Shown piece after piece: positions 1-6,102 of a stretch of DNA of 51,205 nucleotides. Under the pieces are notes generated by a model. It searched no databases. It was not told where the DNA came from and saw only the letters and a list, made by a program, of their open reading frames with translations. The DNA is taken from the IMG/VR virus record IMGVR_UViG_3300010403_000009, positions 1-51,205 of that record; one strand, given 5' to 3'. Position 1 is the stretch's first letter, and each line of letters begins with the position of its first letter. The stretch comes from a virus. Position numbers and translations under genes: made by a program.

Positions 1-123
1 ACCCCACGACAGAGAAGCCATGATCAATCCAATGCTGTGTTACGTGCCCGAGATGCATCTCGAAGGCTTCTGGCGCGTGAAGTTCGCTGACGTCTGCCTA
101 CTGATGCCGGATGCGGAATTCAT
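1..123. repeat. Direct terminal repeat, left copy
   Basis: These 123 bases are identical to the last 123 bases of the window. The simplest reading is an overlap left by assembling a circular or circularly permuted molecule, giving a 51,082-bp genome. The repeat lies inside an ordinary gene, so it is not a packaged terminal repeat with its own features. Confidence 0.95.
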
Positions 124-226
124 CGAGTTTGCCGATCGGATCAAGTATGACGAGGTGGAATACGAGGCCGAGTATGTGCAGCGGACCCGCGAGTACTATG
201 ATTCGCGGCCTGAAGCCAACATATGA
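20..226 (+). CDS. Hypothetical acidic 68-aa early protein
   Basis: Not recognised. An acidic, Tyr-rich small protein with no membrane segment. Its start overlaps the stop of the upstream methyltransferase on the circular map, which supports the ATG and places it in the early + operon. About 100 bases without a clear gene follow. Confidence 0.7.
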   Translation: MINPMLCYVPEMHLEGFWRVKFADVCLLMPDAEFIEFADRIKYDEVEYEAEYVQRTREYYDSRPEANI

Positions 227-325
227 AAGTTCAAGGAACCGCGCGGGTGATGAGATCCAGGCATAGCCTGTGGGCGCACATCCCGGCCCCGTGCGGTTTC
301 GTCCTAACTCAACGGGAGATGCAAA

Positions 326-502
326 GTGAAAGAGCAAGAATTGTCGGAACTCGCCACTGAGGCAGCGAAGAAGCAGGCCCGCAGCGTCTTTGAGAAGCGC
401 GCCCAGAAGGGCTATGAGACTACGATCACCCTGCGTGAGGATGAGCTGACCGCATTGCTTGCACGGGCGTTCGATGCCGGCCAGAAGGCCGAGAAGCGCT
501 GA
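326..502 (+). CDS. Small Lys/Glu/Ala-rich helical protein, 58 aa
   Basis: GTG start with a GGGAG ribosome site about 8 bases upstream. The protein (VKEQELSEL...) is almost entirely predicted helix with alternating charges. Its TGA shares a base with the ATG of the next gene. Function unknown. Confidence 0.7.
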   Translation: MKEQELSELATEAAKKQARSVFEKRAQKGYETTITLREDELTALLARAFDAGQKAEKR

Positions 503-711
503 TGACCGGGTTCGACCGCTACGTGCCCGAACTCGATCCTGCCAATCAGGAACGCAATTACACATGCCTGAAAGCGAATGGCTCAGGCTGCATCATGGAG
601 CCACACGAAGCAGCAGCACTGATGGCGGAATCTCCGGGAGAGTACACGGCGCATACGGTTCGCATGACGCCTGCGCAGTTCGAGAAGCTGCCTGACTTTG
701 GGGGATGGTGA
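502..711 (+). CDS. Hypothetical 69-aa early protein
   Basis: Coupled to both neighbours by one-base overlaps (TGATG). It contains two Cys and a Glu/Pro-rich middle. It resembles no family I know; the coupling is the main support for it being real. Confidence 0.65.
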   Translation: MTGFDRYVPELDPANQERNYTCLKANGSGCIMEPHEAAALMAESPGEYTAHTVRMTPAQFEKLPDFGGW

Positions 712-1049
712 TGACAAAACAGTGCCTCCATTCTGAACTGCGCCGCGTGCGCAACGAAGAGGATGATGGCTACATGGACCTATGGGTCTGCGTAGAACCC
801 GCCTGTCCTTTTGAGATCGACCAGCGCGCAGTCGAACCGTCATCGGACCCTGTGATTCCCGTGCCCGAGCTAGTGTGGAACTCATGCGGGCCGGGTAACG
901 GCGGACTGTGGGATTGCCCTGACAGCATCCACTGCGCCGGCTACTGCTCGCCACCGTGGACCTTTGAGAAGGCCACGCAACAGCACCAGCAACGTCATCG
1001 TGAGTGGGTAGCGGAAGAAATCAAGCAGCGCGCTGTGAACCGGACTTAG
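711..1049 (+). CDS. Cys-rich hypothetical protein, 112 aa
   Basis: The second ATG is chosen because GGGGG lies 6-7 bases upstream and it overlaps the previous stop; the ATG two codons earlier sits directly on that ribosome site. Cys and His occur in small groups (H-S-E-L near the start, then C-V-E-P-A-C, C-P-D-S-I-H-C, C-S-P-P-W), suggesting metal binding. The C-terminus is basic and helical. Function unknown. Confidence 0.65.
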   Translation: MTKQCLHSELRRVRNEEDDGYMDLWVCVEPACPFEIDQRAVEPSSDPVIPVPELVWNSCGPGNGGLWDCPDSIHCAGYCSPPWTFEKATQQHQQRHREWVAEEIKQRAVNRT

Positions 1050-1055
1050 AACCCT

Positions 1056-1301
1056 ATGGTCCCCGGCCTCATCATCAGCATAGATACGGGAACGCTCCCA
1101 TCCTCAATCGTCGCGGCGCTGCGCGAGCACGGCGTGACCGTCCTTGTAGGAGAGTCCATTGAATCACAAACGACGGCGCCCCAAGACCTCGCGGGCTGGG
1201 TGTCTCATGTGCAAGCCCAACAAAATGGGCAAGGGCTTAGAAAAGAAGCTCGGCCACCGTGGATTCGGAAAGCTACGCGCCGAGCACCACGCAAACTCTG
1301 A
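1056..1301 (+). CDS. Doubtful reading frame, up to 81 aa
   Basis: The first 35-40 residues look protein-like (a hydrophobic beta-rich start, then an AALREHG helix), but the second half lies in the shadow of the better-supported TTG gene that starts inside it. No ribosome site is visible. It may be a short real protein or chance. Confidence 0.3.
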   Translation: MVPGLIISIDTGTLPSSIVAALREHGVTVLVGESIESQTTAPQDLAGWVSHVQAQQNGQGLRKEARPPWIRKATRRAPRKL

Positions 1302-1320
1302 TCTCAAAGAGGCCGAGTGA
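1159..1320 (+). CDS. Small basic protein with RRRPKTSRAGCLMCKP motif, 53 aa
   Basis: TTG start with an AGGAG site 6-8 bases upstream. The protein opens with a strongly basic stretch followed by A-G-C-L-M-C-K-P, a CxxC motif I recall from many short proteobacterial and phage proteins of unknown function. The rest is basic and helical (GKGLEKKLG). It is probably a nucleic-acid or metal-binding protein; that is inference from composition. Confidence 0.6.
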   Translation: MNHKRRRPKTSRAGCLMCKPNKMGKGLEKKLGHRGFGKLRAEHHANSDLKEAE

Positions 1321-1339
1321 GAACCACTCCGGAGCCTCA

Positions 1340-1663
1340 ATGAGCCTCTTCCAATGCCAAAACTGTGGATGCTGCGAGAACACCGCTCTCGCTGGGCAAG
1401 GGTGTAACGGATACGCAGAAACCTTTTACGATTGGACCGGCATCGAAGATCGCAAGGGCAAGAAGCTGTGCAGTGCGTGCGCTCCAACGCAATACGCTGG
1501 GGGAGAGGGACCGACAGAGTTTGGCAAGTGGCACGGGGAGTTTGAGCGTGTGTTCCTGCCGATGGGAATGTTCCGCACGGCGCGTGACGGCAACCTTGAG
1601 CACATCGAGTCCGGCAGCACGGACTTCAGACGATACGACCTGCGTCGAGGGACCGATGAGTGA
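1340..1663 (+). CDS. Zinc-ribbon-like hypothetical protein, 107 aa
   Basis: ATG with GGAG about 6 bases upstream. The N-terminus reads CQNCGCCENTALAGQGC, followed later by CSACAP, so two knuckles about 40 residues apart could form a rubredoxin-like zinc site. The C-terminal half is mixed charged and unremarkable. Its stop overlaps the next gene. Confidence 0.75.
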   Translation: MSLFQCQNCGCCENTALAGQGCNGYAETFYDWTGIEDRKGKKLCSACAPTQYAGGEGPTEFGKWHGEFERVFLPMGMFRTARDGNLEHIESGSTDFRRYDLRRGTDE

Positions 1664-1874
1664 GGTGGCGTGGGGCAGCGTCGAGCAGGCCCGGACAATG
1701 AAGCCGCTCCCGCGAGGATACGGGAAGAACCGGAAGTGCCCGTGCGGCTGCAAACAGAAGATCACGCACACGGGCTTCGGTGGTCACGTGGCCCTAACGA
1801 ATGGTTGCGAGCTTTATATCCGGCGCTGGGTGCGCGATGGCTCACAAGTGCGTCGATCTCCGGAGCAGACATGA
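1656..1874 (+). CDS. Small basic CxCxC protein, 72 aa
   Basis: Starts 8 bases before the end of the previous gene and ends overlapping the Thg1-like start. The middle contains K-C-P-C-G-C-K followed by HTGFGGH, a compact possible metal site. Unknown function; placed in the same early operon. Confidence 0.65.
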   Translation: MSEVAWGSVEQARTMKPLPRGYGKNRKCPCGCKQKITHTGFGGHVALTNGCELYIRRWVRDGSQVRRSPEQT

Positions 1875-2680
1875 GCGACGAACTAGGCGACCGCATGAAG
1901 CTGTACGAGATGGCCGAGGCCGGCCGTCGCTTCATGCCGCTGCTGCCAATCCTTGCGCGTGTCGATGGCCGCGCGTTCCATTCATTCACGCGAGGGATGG
2001 AACGCCCCTATAGCGAGGCCATGACCCAGTGCATGATCTACACGGCTGAGAGGCTCGCATTCGAAACTAACGCCTGCATGGCCTACACGCAGAGCGATGA
2101 GATCACGCTCGCGTGGCATTCGCTGGACCCCAAGAGTCAGGTCTGGTTTGACGGCCGCATCTGCAAGATGACTAGCCAACTCGGCGCGCTCGCGACTTTG
2201 CACTTCTATCGGGTGGCTGGCATCCACTTGGGCGAGAAGTACACACAACTTCTGCCGACCTTCGATGCTCGTGTCTGGCAGGTTCCAAACCGCACAGAGG
2301 GGGCGAACGTCTTTCTGTGGCGAGAGTGGGACTGTACTAAGAACAGCCTCACCATGGCCGCCTCAGCACTCTATAGCCACAATGAACTACACGAGGTAAA
2401 TGGCCAGCAGAAGCACGACATGCTGATGGCGAAGGGCGTCAACTGGAACGACTATCCGCCGTCATTCAAGCGCGGAACATTCGTGCAACGACGCCGAGTC
2501 GTTCGGCCATTCACGACGGAAGAGCTGGAGCAGTTGCCACCGAAACATGAGGCTCGCGCGAATCCAGCTCTTACGGTAGAGCGGTGGAAGATTGCGCCTG
2601 TCGCCATGCCGCCGTTCGGCACGGTCACCAATCGCGAAGCGGTGATCTTCGAAGGCGCCGAACCGAAACAAGATAGCTGA
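1871..2680 (+). CDS. Thg1-like 3'-5' polymerase (tRNA-His guanylyltransferase family)
   Basis: This 269-aa protein has the Thg1 family signatures. ARVDGRAFHSFT (D32, G33) and QSDEITL (D76, E77) carry the two metal-binding carboxylates, and a later NVFLWREWDCTKNS...LYSHNEL stretch matches the conserved region of Thg1-like proteins (TLPs). The family adds nucleotides to RNA 5' ends in the reverse, 3'-5' direction; bacterial and archaeal TLPs repair truncated tRNA 5' ends, whereas eukaryotic Thg1 adds G-1 to tRNA-His. All catalytic residues are present, so activity is likely. The start is chosen from the ATGA overlap with the previous stop; the frame stays open further upstream but lies in the shadow of that gene. 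It sits just before xis and int. Confidence 0.88.
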   Translation: MSDELGDRMKLYEMAEAGRRFMPLLPILARVDGRAFHSFTRGMERPYSEAMTQCMIYTAERLAFETNACMAYTQSDEITLAWHSLDPKSQVWFDGRICKMTSQLGALATLHFYRVAGIHLGEKYTQLLPTFDARVWQVPNRTEGANVFLWREWDCTKNSLTMAASALYSHNELHEVNGQQKHDMLMAKGVNWNDYPPSFKRGTFVQRRRVVRPFTTEELEQLPPKHEARANPALTVERWKIAPVAMPPFGTVTNREAVIFEGAEPKQDS

Positions 2681-2687
2681 ACTTCAA

Positions 2688-3062
2688 ATGGCAGAACTCG
2701 CAGGCAAAGACTATTTCACCGTCGAGGAGGCGGCGGTCTACGCTGGTATTTCATACAGTCACTGGCGTGCCAATGTGCAACCTGAGTTCCCACCGGGGCT
2801 GTTCAAGGGCAAACTCCTCTACCGCCGGGCCGATGTGGCGCGCTTCATCGAAAACAACACGACGTGGCCACGATCTATCCTCGAGGAACGTGCTGGTACC
2901 TCAACTGGTCGGAGAACGGGAACCAACGCCGGAAATCGCTCGGGGAGATCAGCGAGCATGAAGCCGACACTCAGCGTCGTGCGAAAGAACTCGAACTCAG
3001 GACAGGAAAACGGATCTTCATCGCCTCACGCGTCTTCGATGAGCACAGGAAGACCTACCTAG
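2688..3062 (+). CDS. xis: Excisionase-like / MerR-type HTH protein
   Basis: Residues 9-58 form a winged helix-turn-helix (YFTVEEAAVYAGIS...LLYRRADVARFIE) of the kind used by AlpA and phage excisionases. It lies directly upstream of integrase 1, as expected for Xis. From about residue 60 the frame runs 199 bases into the integrase gene and becomes Ser/Arg/Gly-rich low complexity, which may be a disordered tail or a frame that stayed open by chance. No clear ribosome site is seen. Confidence 0.7.
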   Translation: MAELAGKDYFTVEEAAVYAGISYSHWRANVQPEFPPGLFKGKLLYRRADVARFIENNTTWPRSILEERAGTSTGRRTGTNAGNRSGRSASMKPTLSVVRKNSNSGQENGSSSPHASSMSTGRPT

Positions 3063-3847
3063 CCTGGCACCGCAGCGAGTTTCCCGACTCGCACTACCGT
3101 GTCGAGCAGATCGCCAGCCAGCACTTCGGCGCATTCGAAGGCAAGCCCCTCTCCCAGATCCAGAACACCGACATCGAGCTCTGGAAGGCAGCACGCGTCC
3201 AGGTGGTGAGCCGCGAGAGCGTCGGCAAGGAGTTCCGCACCCTGAAGGCCCTCTTGCAGAAGGCAGTTGAGTGGGGCGAGATCGAAAAGAACCCGGCAGA
3301 ATATGTCGAAGAGCCGCGATCGCTCGAGTCGGCGCCCATCCACTGGTACACGAAGCCTCAGCTCGCGAAGCTCTATGAGCGCCATCACGGCCAGACGTGG
3401 AAGTTTCTCGCGAATACCGGCCTGCGCCGGACGGAAGCGAAGCAACTGCGAGTCGATCGGGTCGACTTCAAGCGCAAGGTGGTGACGATCGTCTCTACTG
3501 CAGGCGCCCGCACGAAATCGGGGAAATGGCGCGAGATCCCGCTCTCGGACAATGCCATCGCGGCCGCCCAAGCGCTCATTGCGGAGCACGGCAAGACCGG
3601 CTTTGTTCTGCCCCGGATCGCAAGCGAGAGCCTGTCGAGGGCCTTCCTGAAGGACGTAGCGCGGCTGGGGCTGGGCGGAAGTCTCCACAGCCTGCGCCAC
3701 AGCTATGGGGCACATCTCGTCATGGCGGGCGTCCCCTTGCGTTCCCTGCAGGTTCTGATGGGGCATGCGAGCTTCAGAACCACAGAGAGGTACGCCCATG
3801 TGGGCAAGGATCATCTGCGCGCGAAAGCCCGGCGGATCAACCTGTGA
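2864..3847 (+). CDS. int: Tyrosine integrase 1 (with arm-binding domain)
   Basis: 327 aa. The N-terminus (GTCWYLNWSENGNQRRKSLG) resembles the small beta-sheet arm-binding domain of lambda-type integrases, followed by a core-binding domain (about 58-150) and the catalytic domain. All active-site residues are visible: R188 in TGLRRTE, K218 in TKSGK, H275/R278 in SLHSLRHS, H301 in LMGHAS and Y310 in TTERYAHV. It should recombine attP with the host tRNA-Glu gene. The attP core begins 88 bases after its stop, the usual place for a phage integrase. The overlapping upstream gene is the likely excisionase. Confidence 0.93.
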   Translation: MATIYPRGTCWYLNWSENGNQRRKSLGEISEHEADTQRRAKELELRTGKRIFIASRVFDEHRKTYLAWHRSEFPDSHYRVEQIASQHFGAFEGKPLSQIQNTDIELWKAARVQVVSRESVGKEFRTLKALLQKAVEWGEIEKNPAEYVEEPRSLESAPIHWYTKPQLAKLYERHHGQTWKFLANTGLRRTEAKQLRVDRVDFKRKVVTIVSTAGARTKSGKWREIPLSDNAIAAAQALIAEHGKTGFVLPRIASESLSRAFLKDVARLGLGGSLHSLRHSYGAHLVMAGVPLRSLQVLMGHASFRTTERYAHVGKDHLRAKARRINL

Positions 3848-3848
3848 T

Positions 3849-3861
3849 GGTGTGCTGTTTT
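3849..3861 (+). repeat. Direct repeat GGTGTGCTGTTTT, left of attP core
   Basis: Matches GGTGTGCTGCTTTT at 4020-4033 apart from one base/insertion. The two copies lie on either side of the tRNA-derived core, so they are candidates for integrase or excisionase arm sites. Inference from position only. Confidence 0.4.
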
Positions 3862-3864
3862 CCC

Positions 3865-3884
3865 AGCACTCTATAGCACTCTAT
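3865..3884 (+). repeat. Tandem 10-bp repeat AGCACTCTAT x2
   Basis: Two perfect head-to-tail copies of AGCACTCTAT between the end of integrase 1 and the attP core. Tandem direct repeats of about 10 bp beside a core are the usual form of arm-type integrase sites. Not proven. Confidence 0.5.
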
Positions 3885-3934
3885 GGCAGTGATCTCTGTC
3901 CGCTACGTGATATCGCCTCTCCTGCAGCCTCTAA

Positions 3935-3982
3935 TGGCGTCCCCAAGGGGATTCGAACCCCTGTTACCGCCGTGAAAGGGCG
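3935..3982 (-). other. attP: attP core: 3' half of tRNA-Glu(UUC)
   Basis: On the - strand this 48-bp stretch reads as a tRNA-Glu 3' half: CGCCCTTTCACGGCGG (anticodon stem-loop, anticodon TTC), variable loop, T arm GGGGTTCGAATCCCC, acceptor GGGGACG and encoded CCA. No matching 5' half (GTCCCC) occurs next to it, so it is not a working tRNA. It is the identity segment that restores the host tRNA after integration. Identity stops just past the anticodon stem, consistent with crossover in the anticodon loop. Confidence 0.9.
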
Positions 3983-3986
3983 CCGT

Positions 3987-4002
3987 AGTTTCACGTGAAA
4001 CC
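3987..4002. promoter_or_regulatory. parS-like palindrome GTTTCACGTGAAAC
   Basis: AGTTTCACGTGAAACC differs from the chromosomal ParB site consensus TGTTTCACGTGAAACA only at the outermost base of each arm, keeping the full 14-bp inner palindrome. It lies 5 bases beyond the attP core. No ParA or ParB gene is recognised in this genome, so if functional it would bind host ParB. It could instead be an integrase site, since it repeats the CGTGAAA found in the tRNA anticodon loop. Confidence 0.5.
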
Positions 4003-4019
4003 AAAGACTTGCAGTGCAG

Positions 4020-4033
4020 GGTGTGCTGCTTTT
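4020..4033 (+). repeat. Direct repeat GGTGTGCTGCTTTT, right of attP core
   Basis: Partner of the similar sequence left of the core. It is followed at once by the near-palindrome TTGAGCT-AA-AGCTCAA (4032-4047). Confidence 0.4.
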
Positions 4034-4045
4034 GAGCTAAAGCTC

Positions 4046-4076
4046 AACCAGTAGTCCCGCGAGACGATCACTGGTT
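4046..4076. repeat. Inverted repeat AACCAGT-17-ACTGGTT upstream of integrase 2
   Basis: Perfect 7-bp arms 17 bases apart, ending 35 bases before the GTG of integrase 2. It may be a binding site for integrase 2 or an operator controlling it. No promoter-like hexamers stand out around it. Confidence 0.4.
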
Positions 4077-4111
4077 TTACAAGTGACGTTTCGTGTGAAG
4101 AATGGCGAGTC

Positions 4112-4945
4112 GTGAACAACAACGACACGGTTACGGTCAGCCAAATCATCGACCGATACGAGGCGGAATGCCTCCACGAGCTCGCGCTCAGCACCCAACG
4201 CTCCTACCGCCGACACTTCGTCTACCTGCACCGCGCGTTCGGCCACCTTCTGGTGAACGAATTGAAGCCGAGGGACTTCGGTCCGTTTCTTCAGATCCCG
4301 CCCGGGAAGAAGGGCCGCGTCCAGCGAGTGCGGCAGCTCGCCGTACTTTCGGCTGCCTTCACACAGGCCGTCAGCTTCTGGTACAGCATGGAAAGGAATC
4401 CGCTCAGGGATGTGAAGCGGCCGAAGTTCAAGCCGCGCACGCGATACGTTGAGGACTGGGAGTACGACGGTGTGCGGGCGATGGCGGCGCAGCGCGTAAG
4501 ACTGGCGATGGAGATCGCCTACCTGTCCGGCCAGCGCCAGGGTGATGTGATCGGACTGAAGTGGGCGGACATCGACGACCGCATTCACTTCGTTCAGGGG
4601 AAGACCGGAAAACGGATCGGCATGAAGATCGGGCCGAAGCTCGAGGCTGTGCTGGATGAATGCTGGGGATTGCCGAGCGGCGGTAAGGATGGCGGGGCTT
4701 ATGTGATCTCGAGGAAGGTTGGCGGGCGCTATACGAGTGAGGGCTTCAGGGCGCAGTGGCAAAAAACGATCAACAAGTGGGTGCGCTCAGGGCAAACGCG
4801 CTGGAATTTTCATGACCTCAGGGCGAAATGCGTATCCGACTCTGGCTCACTGCAAGAAGCCAGTGACAGGGCCGGTCATCTGGACCAGCAAATGACAAAA
4901 AGGGTCTACGATCGCAATGAACGGCAGGTTGACTCGCTTGCCTGA
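4112..4945 (+). CDS. Tyrosine recombinase 2 (no arm-binding domain)
   Basis: 277 aa from a GTG start; no other start lies upstream in frame. The protein begins straight with a core-binding domain (helical, about 8-100) and lacks the arm-binding domain of integrase 1, as in XerC/D-like or simple integrases. The catalytic set is complete: R142 in LSGQRQGD, K164 in VQGKTGK, H234/R237 in NFHDLRAK, H256 in RAGHLD and Y266 in TKRVYDR. It starts 130 bases after the tRNA-type core, on the opposite side from integrase 1. After integration the two would sit at opposite prophage ends. Its role is unknown: a second specificity, dimer resolution or excision are possible. Confidence 0.88.
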   Translation: MNNNDTVTVSQIIDRYEAECLHELALSTQRSYRRHFVYLHRAFGHLLVNELKPRDFGPFLQIPPGKKGRVQRVRQLAVLSAAFTQAVSFWYSMERNPLRDVKRPKFKPRTRYVEDWEYDGVRAMAAQRVRLAMEIAYLSGQRQGDVIGLKWADIDDRIHFVQGKTGKRIGMKIGPKLEAVLDECWGLPSGGKDGGAYVISRKVGGRYTSEGFRAQWQKTINKWVRSGQTRWNFHDLRAKCVSDSGSLQEASDRAGHLDQQMTKRVYDRNERQVDSLA

Positions 4946-5007
4946 TAGAGGGGAATGGACGGCCACTCGTCTATAGGTTCAGGTATCAACGGCACAGAGA
5001 GGCCGAG

Positions 5008-5145
5008 ATGGACAGGGAATTGAAGAGGGATCTGTGGAGGATATTCTGGGGGCTGCTCTTAATGGCAGTAATGCTGGGGGGAATCGGGTACTTCGCGATG
5101 AAAGTACCCATGCTGAAAGAAGGCGGCGAGACTAATCAGCGCTGA
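5008..5145 (+). CDS. Small single-span membrane protein, 45 aa
   Basis: ATG with a GAGAGG-type site upstream. A charged N-terminus (MDRELKRDL) precedes one hydrophobic segment (WGLLLMAVMLGGIGYFAM) and a polar tail. It is the last + gene and overlaps the end of the first - gene by 10 bases, so this is where the early and late transcripts converge. Function unknown. Confidence 0.6.
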   Translation: MDRELKRDLWRIFWGLLLMAVMLGGIGYFAMKVPMLKEGGETNQR

Positions 5146-5300
5146 AGAAAGAACCCCCAGCCGAGCACGACGAAGAACAGTCCGGCGCAAAGCCAGTCGA
5201 TCTTGTTGGCAAACCCCTTACCCTCTGCGCCGATGTTCTTGAGCGCTCCAATGGCGAAGCACACAAGCGCGAGGATGTAGACGATTTCGTGGCCTGTCAT
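5136..5300 (-). CDS. Small two-span membrane protein, 54 aa
   Basis: ATG with AGGAG upstream. Two hydrophobic segments (IVYILALVCFAIGAL and LCAGLFFVVLGWGFF) are separated by a short basic loop. Last gene of the late cluster, directly after Rz. It could be a lysis accessory (antiholin-like) protein; that is inference from topology and place. Confidence 0.65.
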   Translation of the reverse strand: MTGHEIVYILALVCFAIGALKNIGAEGKGFANKIDWLCAGLFFVVLGWGFFLQR

Positions 5301-5308
5301 GGCAGCTC

Positions 5309-5791
5309 CTAAAGCTGTGGGGTGATTTCGGCTATTAACGCGGCGAGTCTGGCGCTGTTCCTGCGGCATTCTCCAACGGCGGCAGCAACTGAATCAGTGA
5401 GTCCATCGCCTGATGCTCCGCTGGCTGGAGGAGTTCCGGGCTGATGCGTGGCTTCATGCACGGAATGACTTGGGGGATCTCGCGCACGGGCTGCTGCGAG
5501 CAGGCGACGAGCGATGCTGAGATCACCAACAGCATCGTCAACCTGATGATTGAGCCCGGCGATGATTTCAGCATTGCGTTTGTCCGTAGCGTTGGCGGTA
5601 TCAATCTGGGCCCGCATGGCGACTCTGGCGGCCTGTTCTGCCTTGGTCTGCACGATGAGCCATGGCGCGCGCTCGTCGGCTCTGCCGGTGGCATAGCGCG
5701 TTTCACCCCACTTGTGGATAGCGAACCAGACCGCGCCGGCTGCTACGACAATGAGCAAGGGTTTCCACGTCAGCCTCAGGAACTCGATCAT
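5309..5791 (-). CDS. Rz: Rz-like i-spanin
   Basis: 160 aa: a short cytoplasmic start, one transmembrane segment (PLLIVVAAGAVWFAIH, about 11-26) and a long periplasmic helical region rich in Ala/Arg/Gln ending with a Cys and a coiled coil. Spanins join the inner and outer membranes and fuse them in the last step of lysis. Another reading frame nested in it encodes the lipoprotein partner, which is diagnostic for the pair. Its start overlaps the stop of the holin candidate. Confidence 0.82.
   Translation of the reverse strand: MIEFLRLTWKPLLIVVAAGAVWFAIHKWGETRYATGRADERAPWLIVQTKAEQAARVAMRAQIDTANATDKRNAEIIAGLNHQVDDAVGDLSIARRLLAAARARDPPSHSVHEATHQPGTPPASGASGDGLTDSVAAAVGECRRNSARLAALIAEITPQL
5335..5574 (-). 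CDS. Rz1: Rz1-like o-spanin lipoprotein, nested in Rz
   Basis: 79 aa in a different frame, wholly inside Rz. A hydrophobic signal (IIRLTMLLVISASLVAC) ends in a lipobox with Cys25, followed by a Pro-rich periplasmic part (REIPQVIP...PPLEN). This is the standard o-spanin pattern. A start at the internal Met (MLLVISA) is also possible. Confidence 0.8.
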   Translation of the reverse strand: MLKSSPGSIIRLTMLLVISASLVACSQQPVREIPQVIPCMKPRISPELLQPAEHQAMDSLIQLLPPLENAAGTAPDSPR

Positions 5792-6102
5792 GGCGGCGTC
5801 ACTACCGTGGAGGAAGTGCTTGCGGTTGTGGTGGTAGTTGACACCGGCGCATCCCACGTGCGGCCGTTGGTGACGTAGCTGTCGAACACGAGCTTCATGA
5901 ATCCGAAGATGGCAAGCACGACGACGCTGGCAAAGCCTGAAGCTTCGAGGCTGCGATCTTCTTTCGGAAGTGCCGTGTACCAGTGGAGCAGAAAGTTCGC
6001 GACCCAGATGGTCCACCACAGACAGCCGAACAGGAACAGACGCGGAAACAGGCGATAGGAATCGATCAGTTCTGCCGCATCGAGCCAGCGCGCCTTGTTC
6101 AA
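5788..6102 (-). CDS. Holin candidate, two membrane spans, 104 aa
   Basis: Two hydrophobic segments, about 22-45 (FLFGCLWWTIWVANFLLHWY) and 58-73 (FASVVVLAIFGFMKLVF), with a Thr/Ser-rich tail. It lies between endolysin and Rz and overlaps both by 4 bases, the normal holin position. Family not recognised; assigned by topology and context. In this family of phages the same type of protein is often left unnamed. Confidence 0.65.
   Translation of the reverse strand: MNKARWLDAAELIDSYRLFPRLFLFGCLWWTIWVANFLLHWYTALPKEDRSLEASGFASVVVLAIFGFMKLVFDSYVTNGRTWDAPVSTTTTTASTSSTVVTPP

Noticed and set aside
2364-2377. CAGCACTCTATAGC inside the Thg1-like gene equals a sequence near attP
   Set aside because: A 14-base match between two places is expected by chance in a genome of this size.
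4003-4050. On the - strand TTTAGCTCAAAAGCAG... resembles a tRNA 5' half
   Set aside because: No D stem, anticodon stem or matching acceptor can be folded with the rest; it does not complete the tRNA-Glu 3' half.
5444-5878. + strand frame of 144 codons
   Set aside because: Antisense to Rz/Rz1, which have strong signatures.
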